From the NCBI GenBank assembly GCA_029204225.1, contig CM055092.1:60813527-60877526 (forward strand): 64,000 bases of DNA, written 5' to 3'. Positions within the stretch are counted from its first letter, which is position 1. The number at the start of each line of letters is the position of its first letter. Under the pieces are notes generated by a model. The model ran no database searches and had not been told where the DNA came from. It saw only the letters and a list, made by a program, of their open reading frames with translations. Below, piece by piece: positions 32,470-43,909 of this stretch. The translations under genes and the position numbers were made by a program. This DNA is from Diphasiastrum complanatum. Its lineage: Eukaryota; Streptophyta; Lycopodiopsida; Lycopodiales; Lycopodiaceae.

Positions 32470-34117
32470 CACCCAGCTGACGCCACCAAGTGCAATCAAG
32501 GTATGCTCTATATAAAAAGCCTCAAATATACTAATGAGTACATGTAACAACAACAAAAATAATATATCTAAATACTGTGAACTGAAATAAATGCGATGGG
32601 TATGAAATATGAAATATGTGGGAGCATAGATACAGCTAAATGTCATGAGTGAGGTATAGCACTATCATCCAATATTGTTTTGCTAATGCTATAGTTAGAT
32701 GTGATCCGAGCTGCAGCATGGGGGAACTCTGGTGGTCGCTGACGTCGTCTAGGAGGATGAGACCTCGTGATAGGTCGAGTAGCTCTTGTTGTAACATGAG
32801 TATCAGTGGGGCGCTGTCTCTGATCCCTATGAGTGGGTATGTCATCCTCCTCATCATCATCATCACCAGGCTCTAGGTCCCATCGCCTTCTCCTAGAGAA
32901 TGAGTAGGTAATCCGAGGCTGAGAAGCATGACTTTGCTAAGCTCTCTGGCATTGGTCTTGTCGTAGTAAGAGCATCTCTCGTGTCATAAGTGCCACGCAG
33001 TGGGAATTTTCATAGGCTATGAGTGATCGTAGCATGGTGGGCATGTCGTGTAACAAACAATGGTATCTCCCTCTGATCTCATAGTATATAGGGCACCTAA
33101 AGATAAAGTGCTCCTCAGACTTCACCTCATCCAAGGAGCATAACTGACAAATGCTCTCCTCTCTCGAAATACCATGGAACCTCCCAGTCTCAATGGCCAA
33201 CTAATGTGATGCGGAGCTGTCCTAATCATGAGAGGCTGTATCCCTGATCATGAAGATAGTGTGAGGAAGCAAGTGCTATTTGTCTATATCTCCCATCTGC
33301 ACCTGAAAGTGCCTGAACTCTCTAAATATACGCAATAAGCTGGAAAACTGCGACTATCTGTATAGGTGGAACAACAAATTCAGCAAGGAGGATCTCATGT
33401 GAAACAGAGGGCTTCGCCCGAATCATACGAGCTAACATGGTGGTCTGTAATCTCGAGATACTGGCCCAGTGTGATGAGGGAAGACTGGTACAACTTGAGA
33501 AGTGCTGAAGACCATAACCTTGGTCTTCGCAATGTTCCAATCCCCATCTAGTACAAAAACCATGTTAGCAATCCAGCTGTCTCTGTAATCCCTCTCTGGT
33601 CGGAGATACTAGTACCACATCATCGTCATAAAGAAGAATGGCAATCCGAATATCGCCAAGTCTGCAACTAGAGCCGCCACACTGTGAGATGACTCTCTAG
33701 TTCATCAATGTATAATCCAAAAAGAACCCTGCCCGTCTCCTAGATTCCACCTCTGAACTCACTGCCCAGACTAAAGTATGATACCATATAGCTTCGCGAG
33801 AACATGTCCAATTCTGATGGCCAATCATGATGGTGCAGTAGTTACCAGGAATCATGGGGTCACCATTTTTATGGATAGGGTGGATGATGGGAAGCTAGAT
33901 ACAAGAGAAGAGTGGCTAATGTGGGAGCAAGGAGGTCGACAGCATGGGTTAGGAGTTCAGATTCAAGGTACTCAGTATCTCTCGCCTTGTGGGACTTCAT
34001 TCTCTTGATGGCCGCAAGTACCATGTTAGAGGTGAACTCAGAAGGCCGGGGAGGGATAGAGATGGGTGAGTCAGTGGGTATAGTATATAGGTTGGTGGCA
34101 TAGTTAGCCCATATCAA
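32470..34117 (-). mobile_element. LINE copy 3, RT and 3' part, degraded
   Basis: The minus strand starts with an RT N-terminus (MVLAAIKRMKSHKARDTEYL, 34030-33960). It continues with VISQCGGSSCRLGDI and RIAILLYDDDVVLVSPT (about 33660-33600), where the usual YADD reads YDDD. It ends with the ICQLCSLDEVKSEEHF knuckle (about 33150-33100), acidic run and Arg-rich tail. Frames are broken several times. Confidence 0.75.
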
Positions 34118-34636
34118 TGTTTCATGGGGTCGTTTTGTACGTCGTTTCGAAATGTGTTTGAAACGGCTGGTTCAGGTTTGAATCGAGAATTTTTTTTAAG
34201 TTTTTTTTTTAATGTGTTTTAAAGGGTCTTTGGGGTTTACACATGTCATAGAAAGTCTAGTACCAAGTAGATACATCCAATATCACGAGAATGCTCTAGA
34301 GAATGCAATTTAAAGAGGAGAAACTGTGTATGGTGACTATGGTCGCTTTCCTTAGTCAATCATTGATATTGTCATGGATAGGTTATTAGGTTGCGAGAAT
34401 TTGTTCATGCCCACTGCCAGTACAAAGCTTATGGCCCTTGAGAAATCATGCTCAAGTCACACGTGCATTCAGGAAGTATACAAAGACATGACCATCATCA
34501 TCTTTAGAGTCTTGTAACTTGTAAGTACTAAGAGAACAAGAAGTTTAGCTCGTGAGGGTTTGCATGCCCATTGCCACATGGTAGCAGGTACTCGATAACG
34601 TGTCAACAATCACACTTTTATGCACGCAACACATCA

Positions 34637-35007
34637 TGTTAGAGTTAATGTTTACGTTAGTACCCCTAATGTTATTATCTGGTTAACTAGGATTGTTGGG
34701 CCATGCCTGCGTGCTAATTCTGGGGGCCCTTACTTATATCTAGTAAAAGTCAAGTTAGACTATTGTTAGACAAGTTTTGCTATAGATAGGTGTTGGTGCT
34801 TTTACCATATATAGAGACATTAATTAAGCAATTGCTTTTAGGTTGCTTTTGCTTTTGCTTTTCGACATAGACCAAAGTCTATGTAATGGGACATAGTTGG
34901 AGTACCTTCATCATTGTTGTTCTCTCTCATGTGTATGACTATTGTCTATAACAACAATAGGAATCTTGTCTTGGGTTACTTGTATGATCAAGTCGGTTTT
35001 CTAAACA
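34637..35007 (+). mobile_element. LTR with primer site of an otherwise non-coding element
   Basis: A 371-bp segment runs from TGTTAGAGTT to TTCTAAACA and is followed at once by TGGTATCACAACG, a variant of the initiator-Met primer site. No second copy is in the window. The following sequence (35008-36088) is leader-like, without gag or pol, and is cut by the Gypsy insertion. Confidence 0.55.
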
Positions 35008-36088
35008 TGGTATCACAACGTGGTTCAAGATTCAAGAGAACAAGGAGGTACTCCAACGAATAGAATCAATTCACAAGGAATTGATTTGGCCATCATCTTC
35101 AAGGAGAAAAACAGGTGCGGGTGGTGTCCCTAGCCAGCTCTCAAGTTTGTTTTTCAACTACAACGGTGGCAGCTTTGTGGGCAAAGATCCGGAGATTATG
35201 GAATCTCCCTCATATTTTAGGTTGTTGTAGGACAGCAAAGCATGGAGTCAATGTTGCCAGGAGGACAACGTGGATCTGTGGTAAGATCTTGGTGAAATTC
35301 TGTGGAGATCATTGCTGCATGTTGTTTGCTGGAGGACAAATCACTGGAAGGCTGCTTGTCAGAGTGCTATTGTTCCCTGCAGGTTTATTGATCAGATTGC
35401 TGAGATTTGTGTAAAATATAGCTAGTTTTGTTGTGGTAAGTTTGATACAATACTGCAAATTCAAGCGCTTAAACAGTTTGCTGGAAATTGTTTGTTGGAC
35501 TGAGCTAGGACTGCTCGCTGGTCTGCTGAATAGTGATCATTGTTGGATCTAGATCACTACTACTGTATACAGATGCTGTATGGACAGGGATGTTGTTGGA
35601 AGATTATTGTTGCATAGCTATTCGCTATTGAAAATCACAGAAGGTTGTTGGATCTGGACAACAAAGAGTTTTTGAGTTAGTTCACTAGATCTGCAAGGCA
35701 GACAACTGATTGTTTGGAGAAGAGACAACCGTGTTAGCTGATTCATTGGAAGAGAACAAATTGTTGAAGGAGAACCAAGCTATCTTTGCTGACCATTGGA
35801 AAGGTCGTTGCCTAAAGATGGAGTTCAATGCTGGAAATCGTAGCAAGGACATTGTTGTTGTCCGTTGGATTCTTGCTACTGGAAATCGTTCTTGTTACTG
35901 AGATTGCTGCTGGTTGCTTGTCGATAGTTGCAAAGCCACTATCGGATGCTGCCAGATCATTACTGCTTCTACTATTGAAGATTGCTACAAGATTGGTCGC
36001 TGGAGAAGGGTTTGTTGCTGGAAATATTGAACTTTATCAATAGGCGGCCAATTTTCATGCTGTGAAAAGCCAAAGGTGGGTGCCCTGG
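35008..36088 (+). other. Leader-like non-coding DNA after the LTR
   Basis: It has repetitive TTGCTGGAA/TTGTTGGA phrases and only short meaningless frames. It may be the internal region of a non-coding (LARD-like) element, or simply a decayed one. Confidence 0.35.
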
Positions 36089-36446
36089 TGTAATAGATCC
36101 TAACACCACAGTAGGGCAAACACTAACTGATCCACCCAAGCTTGCCTACTCCCTGATATAGAGTAAGCCCCTCCTAGCCCAGTGTGAGGATTGGTAGCAT
36201 GCAATTGCCAAGTGTCGGCCACGTGTCACTGACGTGGCCGACTGCACGTCGAGACCCAACTGGGGGCCCTATCCTGCTGACAGGGTCCCTAGACTGTGTT
36301 AGGCCCGCCATGGCTATGGACCGTGCTGGGGCACACTACTCACACTGTCTTGCCCTGTTGGTCGTGTACGCTGGACACGACCCTGACTGTGGTATCTGAC
36401 GTATCTGTGTTCTCTAGGGTTCGGAACTGGTTACGCGCTCGTAACA
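36089..36446 (-). repeat. Gypsy 3' LTR
   Basis: 358 bp. It contains GGCCACGTGTCACTGACGTGG (36217-36237), a near-palindrome with two ACGT cores of the G-box/ABRE kind. Confidence 0.92.
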
Positions 36447-36457
36447 CTCCCTCCCCC

Positions 36458-36838
36458 TTAAGAACCGTCTTGGTCCTCTAAGACAAAGTCTGGAAAAATC
36501 TTGCGAAGGACGCTGCCTCGTTTCCAAGTGGCATTCTCAACAGGCTGATCATTCCACTTAACCAGATATTCTCGGTATAGAGTATGACGAGTCTGTGTCT
36601 CTTTACTATCAAGAATCTCCTCTGGTTCATGTGGAGGTTGCTGAGGATCCAATGGGAGAACTAGAACATTGTCCCCTACCAGATTGTTTGATCTGGCTAA
36701 GGCTTTTCGTAACTGACTTACATGAAAGATTGGAAAAATCTTACTGCTGTGTGGGAGTTCTAGTTCATAGGTGACCTCACCTAGTCTCCTACTGATGGTA
36801 AAGGGACCACAATACCTTGGAGACAACTTAGCACACAC
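36458..36838 (-). pseudogene. Gypsy integrase C-terminus with chromodomain
   Basis: The frame starts with LSPRYCGPFTISRRLGEVTY and the IFHVSQLRKA motif. It ends in a chromodomain core (TLYREYLVKWNDQPVENATW). Chromovirus chromodomains are thought to steer insertion to marked chromatin. The first aromatic-cage residue is not clear. Confidence 0.8.
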
Positions 36839-37846
36839 TCCTGATTTGAGGGTTTAGAGTCGACTGGGACTCTCAAGTAGACTTTCTCACCAACGGAGAA
36901 CTGCACATCCCGTCTGTGCAGATCTGCATAATGCCTGGCTCGATCCTGGGACTGCCTGATGCTACGCTTAGCATGTTCTATCATCTGGTTTAGGTCCTCT
37001 AAAAAGTTTCTGGCTGCTTCAACTTTTTCTTGTTTAAACCCTACAGCTGTGGGTGAGTGTGGCTGAAAACCGTACATCAGCATAAATGGGTTGTATCCCG
37101 TAGCTGAATGTTTGGTACTGTTGTAAGCAAACTCTAATATTGAGAGATACTCCTCCCAATTAGTCTGCCTCTTGCTGACGTATGCACGAAGCATATCCTC
37201 CAGCACCTGATTTACCCTTTCTGTTTGACCGTCCGTCTGTGGATGGTCGGTGGTACTCATATTTAGTATGGAGATGATGGAATACTGCCCTCCAAAAATT
37301 TCCAGTAAACTTACTGTCCCGGTCGCTGACTATGCCGGAAGGTAGACCGTACAATTTAAATAGCCCGTCTACAAACAACCTCGCTAACTCTGGAGCTCTA
37401 ACGGTTGTTTTGGTCGGAATGAAATGAGCCATTTTGGTCAGACGGTCAACTGTGACCCATAGAGCATCATTACCCTTTTGGGTTTTAGACATGCCTACTA
37501 TAAAATCCATGGAGATACTCTCCCATTTACCAGCTGGTATTTCTAAGGGCTGCAACAACCCTCCCCTTTAAACGCTCTGCTTTGTTTACTTGACATTTCT
37601 GGCAACTGGTTACATACTGGTGGACGTCCTTTTTCATACTGGGCCAGAAAATTGCCTACGAAGAAGCTCATAGGTCTTCTGTATGCCTAGGTGTCCCGCA
37701 CTAGGATTGTCATGACATTCATATAGGACCTGCTGCCTATAATCCTCTGAATTGGGGACACATACTCTATCTCTATAGAGCAAGTACTCATCCTGAATGG
37801 AATACTGTTTCCATTTGAATCCTTGAGTCAACTGACCCTCAACCAC
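36781..37846 (-). pseudogene. Gypsy integrase
   Basis: The zinc-binding H2C2 start is partly seen (HDNPSAGHLGIQKTYELL near 37710). The core has ISMDFIVGMSKTQKG, WVTVDRLTKMAHFIP, GLPSGIVSDRDSKFTG and, after a frame change near 37260, STTDHPQTDGQTERVNQVLE with the catalytic Glu. The C-terminal part is FAYNSTKHSATGYNPFMLMYG. It would insert cDNA into chromatin. Confidence 0.85.
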
Positions 37847-37861
37847 TGGGGTTTGCTTGGG

Positions 37862-39200
37862 TCATACAGGCTCAGAATCCTCAATGTCATCTGACGACGT
37901 ATACTCGGACTCATCATCATCCTCAATGGAAGCTGCCATATTCTTGGATGAACTGGCACCAGCCCTAGGAACTGGTTCTGGAGTCTGTAACTGTCTGCTC
38001 TGGACTGAGTTCCAGATAGTAGAGAAGAATGCATCATACTGGCATTTCCCTCTCAAGGACTCGAGTAACTCATTACGAATCTGAGTAAAACTCAGCTCGT
38101 TTACCATAGGCATTATGTTAAGGGCGTCTGCTACTATATTGAATTTTCCCCGCCTATATCTGATAGACATGTCAAACTCTTGCATCAACTCTGCCCAACG
38201 AGCTTTCCGACCTCTAAGCTCAGGTTGATTGCAAAGGTATCTGAGACTCTCATGGTCTGTCAGGACCTCAAAGTTGGCACCATACAAATAATGCCTCAAA
38301 GTCTTAAGGGCATGGACTATATAAAAGAGTTCCTTTTCATAGGCACTGTACCTAGTCTAAGCTGGCTCGAGTTTTTTACTCTCGAACGCAACTGATCGTC
38401 CACTCTGAGTTATAGCATAGCACCAACTGCAAAGTCGCTAGCATCTGTTTCGACCACAAATGGCTGATTGGGGTCGACGACTTTTAAAACTGGTGCTGTA
38501 GCTAAGGCTGTTTTGAGAGCATCAAAGTCTCCTGCTGTGCGGACTCCCAAATGAACTCCTTTCCCTTCCCCTTATGAAGATTTGTCATGGGAACTGCTAT
38601 CTGAGCATATTCCTTGACAAATCGTCTATAATATCCCGCCAAACCAAGAAAGATCTGAAGTTCTAAAATATTCTGAGGTCTCAGCCAACTGAGTATGGCT
38701 TTAACCTTATTCGGGTCCATTTTAATCCCATCTGACGAGATAATGTGACCCAAATATGCTACTTCTTCTACGAAGAATTCACACTTGGATTGTTTAGCAT
38801 AAAGCTTATGCTTTCTGAGTAGTCAAAACACCTTTCTGAGGTGTTTTAGATGCTCCTTCCTCGTTTTGCTGTAGACGAGGATGTCATCTAAAAATACGAC
38901 TACAAACTTACCCCAGTATGGTCTGAGGACCCTGTTCATCAAGGTCATAAAGGTAGCTGGAGCATTTGTGAGCCCAAATGGCATCACCTTAAACTCATAA
39001 TGACCGTGACGAGTCGTAAAAGCTGTTTTCGAGACATCTTCCGATTTTATACGGACTTGATGATATCCCAATCTGAGGTCTATTTTACTGAAAAATTTAG
39101 CCCCGTCGAGTTGATCAAACAACTCGTCTGCCCGAGGCATAGGATACTTATTCTTTATTGTGACTTTTTTGAGGGCTCTGTAATCTACGCAAAGACGCAT
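37862..39200 (-). pseudogene. Gypsy RT and RNase H, frame-shifted
   Basis: RT reads [48 protein letters not shown] and the catalytic [10 protein letters not shown]. After breaks near 38823 and 38500 come [20 protein letters not shown] and the [15 protein letters not shown] thumb. Then follow RNase H with LYGANFEVLTDHESLRYL and RRGKFNIVADAL. The RNase H opening D-A-S is in a broken stretch near 38430. Confidence 0.85.
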
Positions 39201-40296
39201 AGATCCCTCTTTCTTTCAATAGGACTGGTGAGGCCCATGGTGAACTACTGGTCTGAATTTGGCCTTTCCCAAGATAGTCTGTTAACTGCCTAGTGATTTC
39301 TTCATCCTCTGTTCGGCTGACCCGATACGGAGGTTTAGAAACAGGTGCTGTACCTGGTACTAGGTTTATTACATGATCTACCTCTCTGCTAGGTGGTAAA
39401 CCATGTGGCAAATCTTCAGGAAAAACATCTTCAAATTTAGACAAAAAGGTTTCTAATTTACTGATTTTCTGCTGTATAGAACTGGAAATAGAAACTTCAG
39501 GAATAAACTGAAAGTCACATAAGAATACCTGATGGTCTTCGTCTTCGATTAGTTGACAGAGCTCTGAACTGCAGACCATAGGACTGTTGGGAACATCGTG
39601 CTCCCCATGCAACTGGATCTCTCGGCCTTTATCCTGAAAGGTGAGGGTGTTCTCTTGATAGTTTATGTGGAGGGAAGGTCCTAAACTGTAGAGCCAATCT
39701 CTCCCGAGAACAATATCTGTGCGATCCAGGTGCATTATCTGAAAGTTTATTTCATCTTGGTACCCCTGAATACCAAGATTTAAGTTACTTACCATAGTTT
39801 CCCATATTTTTTTATCTTCACCCTTAGCTAATGAAACTATGTACCTATGCTGACTAGGTACTTCTGGAAGTTTAAGCTTTTTAACCAGGGTGTAGTTGAT
39901 GAAATTATGGGTTGCCCCATCATCAACCATAACTCTTATTGACTGGTTACCAACTTTCCCATGCATACGTACTAGGTCATGCGGCCCAAAGCTGAAGGGT
40001 CTCGCTAGCATTGCAGAGGTCAGCTGGCAACAATGTTCATGATCTTCATGATACACTTTGATCTCGGAAGCTGCCGAGTCACTTGGGAAACTTACAATCT
40101 GAACAAGATGAACTTGTTTCTTATCTTTCTTATCTTTTTTAGTGAAAGGCCCCTTGGGACACTGTCTGACTGTGTGTCCCTTGCCCATACACACAAAGCA
40201 CAAACGTTCTTGTTTGGCTTTCTCAAAATCATCTAGTTTCAAGGGCTGTTCTGATGTTGATAGCTGCCTATCCTCGCTGGTCTGACAGCAACCCAA
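39148..40296 (-). pseudogene. Gypsy zinc knuckle, protease and start of RT
   Basis: The frame has the knuckle CFVCMGKGHTVRQC (about 40205-40160), then a protease with RVMVDDGATHNFI (DDGA at the active site), the TDIVLGRDWLYSLGP region, and the linker to RT with FPEDLPHGLPPSREVDHVI and TDYLGKGQIQTSSSPWASPV. It ends at a frame change near 39180, where RT continues in another frame. There is no capsid domain upstream. Confidence 0.85.
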
Positions 40297-40723
40297 CTGG
40301 CTCGTTTGCTTCTGATTTGAGACCCAAAAAATATTTCAATTTCTGATTTTGGTGTCTCTCTACCCTCGCTGGCTGGACAGTGACCTATTTGCTCCAAAAA
40401 ACTTTGATTTAAAACCAAAAATGGTTCTGGAAATCAGAAAAGATGTGGGTATTGTCAGTGCTGGATCAGCACCACTCTTCCTCTTCAAAATCTGATTCTA
40501 ATTCCCGAATCTGATGGCAAAAATCAAAGATGAAAGCTGGAAATGCAGCGCTGGACCTGCTCTAGAAACTTTTAGCAAGCTTTTCTACACACTTCTGATC
40601 GGTAGAAGGCTATTCCTACAACGCTGGCCCTGCTACTCTACTTTCTGAAAATTTTAAGAAGTTCTGAGCAATCTAGCTACTTTCTAACTGAATTCCCTAA
40701 GATGGAGATGGCTCTGATACCAG

Positions 40724-41081
40724 TGTAATAGATCCTAACACCACAGTAGGGCAAACACTAACTGATCCACCCAACCTTGCCTACTCCCTGATATAGAGTA
40801 AGCCCCTCCTAGCCCAGTGTGAGGACTGGTAGCAGGCAACTGCCAAGTGTCGGCCACGTGTCACTGACGTGGCTGACTGCACGTCGAGACCCAACTGGGG
40901 ACCCTATCCTGCTGACAGGGTCCCTAGACTGTGTTAGGCCTGCCATGGCTATGGACCGTGCTGGGGCACACTACTCACACTGTCTTGCCCTGTTGGTCGT
41001 GTACGCTGGACACGACCCTGACTGTGGTATCTGACCTATTTGTGTTCTCTAGGGTTCGGCACTGGTTACGAGCTCGTAACA
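40724..41081 (-). repeat. Gypsy 5' LTR
   Basis: 358 bp, about 97 percent identical to the other LTR. It has the same ACGT-box pair with one change, and the primer site is next to it at 40706-40722. Confidence 0.92.
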
Positions 41082-41086
41082 CCTGG

Positions 41087-41873
41087 TGAGGAAGAAAGGT
41101 CACCATAGGGCCGTGGACTGCCACTATCAAACTATGGCACTGGAGCTAGGGTTTTCTAGAGGAAAATCACTTTTTTGAAGCAGTATGAGATCATTGTGTG
41201 TAGAAGTGGCCAGTGGCCGATGGAGATGAAATGGAAGCACATAAATAGCTAGAAGCGTTGGATCAGGTCCTGAATGCAATGACCCTCCAGATCGCGCTGA
41301 TGAGAATGGATCTTGGCTGTTGGTTTGGAAACAACCATTAGATGACTTGAAGAGAGCTTTTGAAGGTGGCCCTAAAGAGTTGAAAGGGAATCCACCCTTC
41401 AACTTCATTAAAAATTTTGATTTAGAAATCCAAGATTGGACCCGACTGGTGAATTTGGGATTGAAGGGAAGGAGTTCTTCATAATGAGGAAACAGTTCAT
41501 TTTTGAACCTATTTCCTAAGGCCACTTTGGAAGGGCCTAATTTTGGCTAGAAGAGGGTTTTTGGGACCAAATAAAGGCCAAATCGGAGCTCTTTGCATGC
41601 AAGTGAAAGTACAACAGACAATCACATACAAGTGGGAAATTATCACATGCAATTTGAGGATGATTACATGCAAGGAAGCATGGACATACACAGATTGCTA
41701 GGATGCAATGGCTGTCTTGTAGTAGGAGGTCACTGAGGTTTAGGAAGGGAAAGAACCTTGATGCATGCTAAAGGAGGTCTCAAGAGTAAGGATCAGCCTC
41801 TCGTTCCGGAACGGAACACATTCCAAAACGCGTTCCGTTCCGGAACGGGCAACTAAGCTCTAAAGTCATTAGT

Positions 41874-41917
<44 letters not shown>

Positions 41918-42004
41918 CATCTCCTTCTCTTTGTCTCATCCTCCCACCATCATGGCCCCCAAAAGGTGATGCATGTAACTCAAGATGAATCTATTAGTTC
42001 ATAC
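41087..42004. other. Spacer right of the Gypsy element
   Basis: I recognise no gene. A minus-strand frame at 41127-41525 is open for 132 codons but has no motif. A hairpin-rich spot CGTTCCGGAACGGAACACAT (about 41813) and its partner CGTTCCGTTCCGGAACG (about 41842) may be a decayed MITE end. A (TC)n tract lies at 41877-41912. Confidence 0.4.
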
Positions 42005-42665
42005 CATAGTTGCAGCGACCCGCAATTCGCTGGGTTTCGCGATTCGTGAATCGCAATTCGCTACAGCAAATCGCCAAATTATTTTTATTTTATTTTATTT
42101 TTTTGCTGCTTGGAAATTTTTTTGGTCCTGAATTTTTTTTTAGTACTGGGTTTATCCCCCTTACGACAAGAACATACTGCACAGCCAAAAACTAATATCT
42201 CGATCAGAGTTGTCATTCTGAAGTTGACACCAACTAGATTGTTGAAATATCAGTAGGGTTGTTTACAGTTCAGTACGGTTTTGTGTGGTTCAGTAGGATC
42301 TGCTCCAGTTCAGTAGCATTGTCTGCAGTTTAGGGTTCGGCTTAGTAGGGTTTGGCATGGTTCAGTGTGCATTTCACTCCGTTTCAGTAAGGTTAGTGCC
42401 AAATGTCCGTTCAACAGTATTTGTGGAATTTTTGTCACTCCGGTTTATGTAATCAATCAAGATTTCACGTAACTGCTTGTGGCGGACCTGAACCTATTGG
42501 AGACTTGTCTATCTGCAATCCTCTAATTTTTCTCTCTCTATCGATACCCATATGGCCTGGTTTAAAAAAAAAAACCAGCAATTTGCAGTGAATCGCTGTT
42601 TTTTTGGACAACCATTTGCGAATCGCGAATCGATTTACGATTCTAGAATCGCTGCTGCAACTATG
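42005..42665. mobile_element. hAT-type non-autonomous element, 661 bp, 8-bp duplication
   Basis: The ends CATAGTTGCAGC and GCTGCAACTATG form a 12-bp terminal inverted repeat, extended imperfectly by GATTC/CGC phrases. GTTCATAC flanks both sides (41997-42004 and 42666-42673). It shares its end sequence with the 191-bp MITE at 25472, so the two belong to one family. No transposase is encoded. Confidence 0.88.
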
Positions 42666-42935
42666 GTTCATACATGTCATCGTAGGACAAGTCATGCATG
42701 CATCTCAAGGGAAGTTAAATTTAGAATAAGCTTGTGCACAGAAAAGCATAATCTATGTGGCAGTTAATATGTGCCAAAAGCAGGGATATCAAGGTGCGGT
42801 TACTATGATTAAGTGAATGTTAGGTAGAGCATGCGCTTGTTGGAACTTAGCACCATGAAGTTTAAGGTTGTTGCAAGTCATTGTTTAAGCATAGTAATCA
42901 GGGTCAGGTTGACAGGTCGCTCTTGCCCAATGGCA

Positions 42936-42937
42936 TT

Positions 42938-43006
<69 letters not shown>

Positions 43007-43014
43007 ACACAAAC
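42936..43014. repeat. Compound (CT)n(CA)n microsatellite
   Basis: A CT repeat of about 35 bp passes directly into a CA repeat of about 40 bp with a few changes. Confidence 0.9.
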
Positions 43015-43833
43015 ACATACACGCACATGCACACGCGCACACACACATGCTAACTATATATATATGTAGCACAATCCTTTCAATTTTCCACAAAATGTGT
43101 GAAATTGACATCTGCATATTCTTGATGGCTTCAGTGGATATATGCACACAGTCTAGTTCCTTCTCTGTGCCACATAAACTGCATATTCAAGAATGCACAT
43201 GGTGGTTGGTTCTCTAGGAGACTGCATTATGTAGTTGCTGCATGTAGTCCTCTGTAACCAGCACTTGGATCTGACATGTGGAAGATGTAATGTTTCTGGT
43301 AAATTTTCCCTTCCAACCTACACGAGCTTTTCAGTGTGCTAGATCTTGGACCATAAGTTTAAACAAGCCTGATCTGTAAGATGCCATTGTCCGTTTTCTC
43401 TTGATACTATGCTCTCTCAGACTGTTGTACAGTTTTTGTTTTGGGTTCTCATTTAGTGGTAGTTCTATATGGCAAGTTAATAATATTTGCCTTGTTCCCA
43501 AAGCCTTAGTCCTCTTCTCACATGGGATGATGGCTAGGAACCTAGCCACATTTGGTGACATCTTTTAGATTGCATTCAGAACAGTAGCCCGGAGATTTCA
43601 TTATAAAGAGGTTTGTTTTTTCATGTTTGGAAGGAGTGAGAATCCATGTCCTTCTAACTAAATTCTGGACAGACAAGCTCTTATTTTTTTTCTTGCATAT
43701 ACAATAAAATTTCAATTTTTTCAAAGGCGCTGTTTGATTGATCATCCTTTTTTCAATCTAAGCTGACATATGCCTTAATCTGTGATATCTTTAATCCTTC
43801 TGACTTTTTCTGTTGTTTGTTCTGTTGCATATT

Positions 43834-43909
43834 AGGATGCAATTTGTTCGCGCTTGATCAGACTTCCATGTCTTATTCCACCTACTTATGCTGCTTACGG
43901 TGGAAAATA
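43834..43909 (+). other. Possible terminal exon of an unknown gene
   Basis: After an acceptor-like TTGCATATTAG the frame reads DAICSRLIRLPCLIPP and TYAAYGGK, then TAG at 43907. The sequence is compositionally coding-like and the following 500 bp look like a 3' UTR. I do not recognise the protein and found no upstream exon, so this is weak. Confidence 0.2.

Larger units (their letters stand above)
36089..41081 (-). mobile_element. Chromodomain Gypsy element, 4,993 bp, perfect TSD, no capsid
   Basis: LTRs at 36089-36446 and 40724-41081 (358 bp each, TG to CA, about 11 differences) are flanked by CCTGG on both sides (36084-36088 and 41082-41086). The primer site TGGTATCAGAGCCATCTC lies one base inside the right LTR, and a purine tract AAGGGGGAGGGAG abuts the left one. 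On the minus strand the order is zinc knuckle, protease, RT, RNase H, integrase, chromodomain, as in chromoviruses. The capsid part of gag is absent: the zinc knuckle starts only about 500 bp from the primer site. Frame changes occur in pol. Confidence 0.93.

Noticed and set aside
41127-41525. 132-codon minus-strand frame
   Set aside because: No motif, no family resemblance and no splice or promoter context; kept only as spacer.
42831-43217. His-Thr repeat protein
   Set aside because: It is a translation of the (CT)n(CA)n microsatellite.
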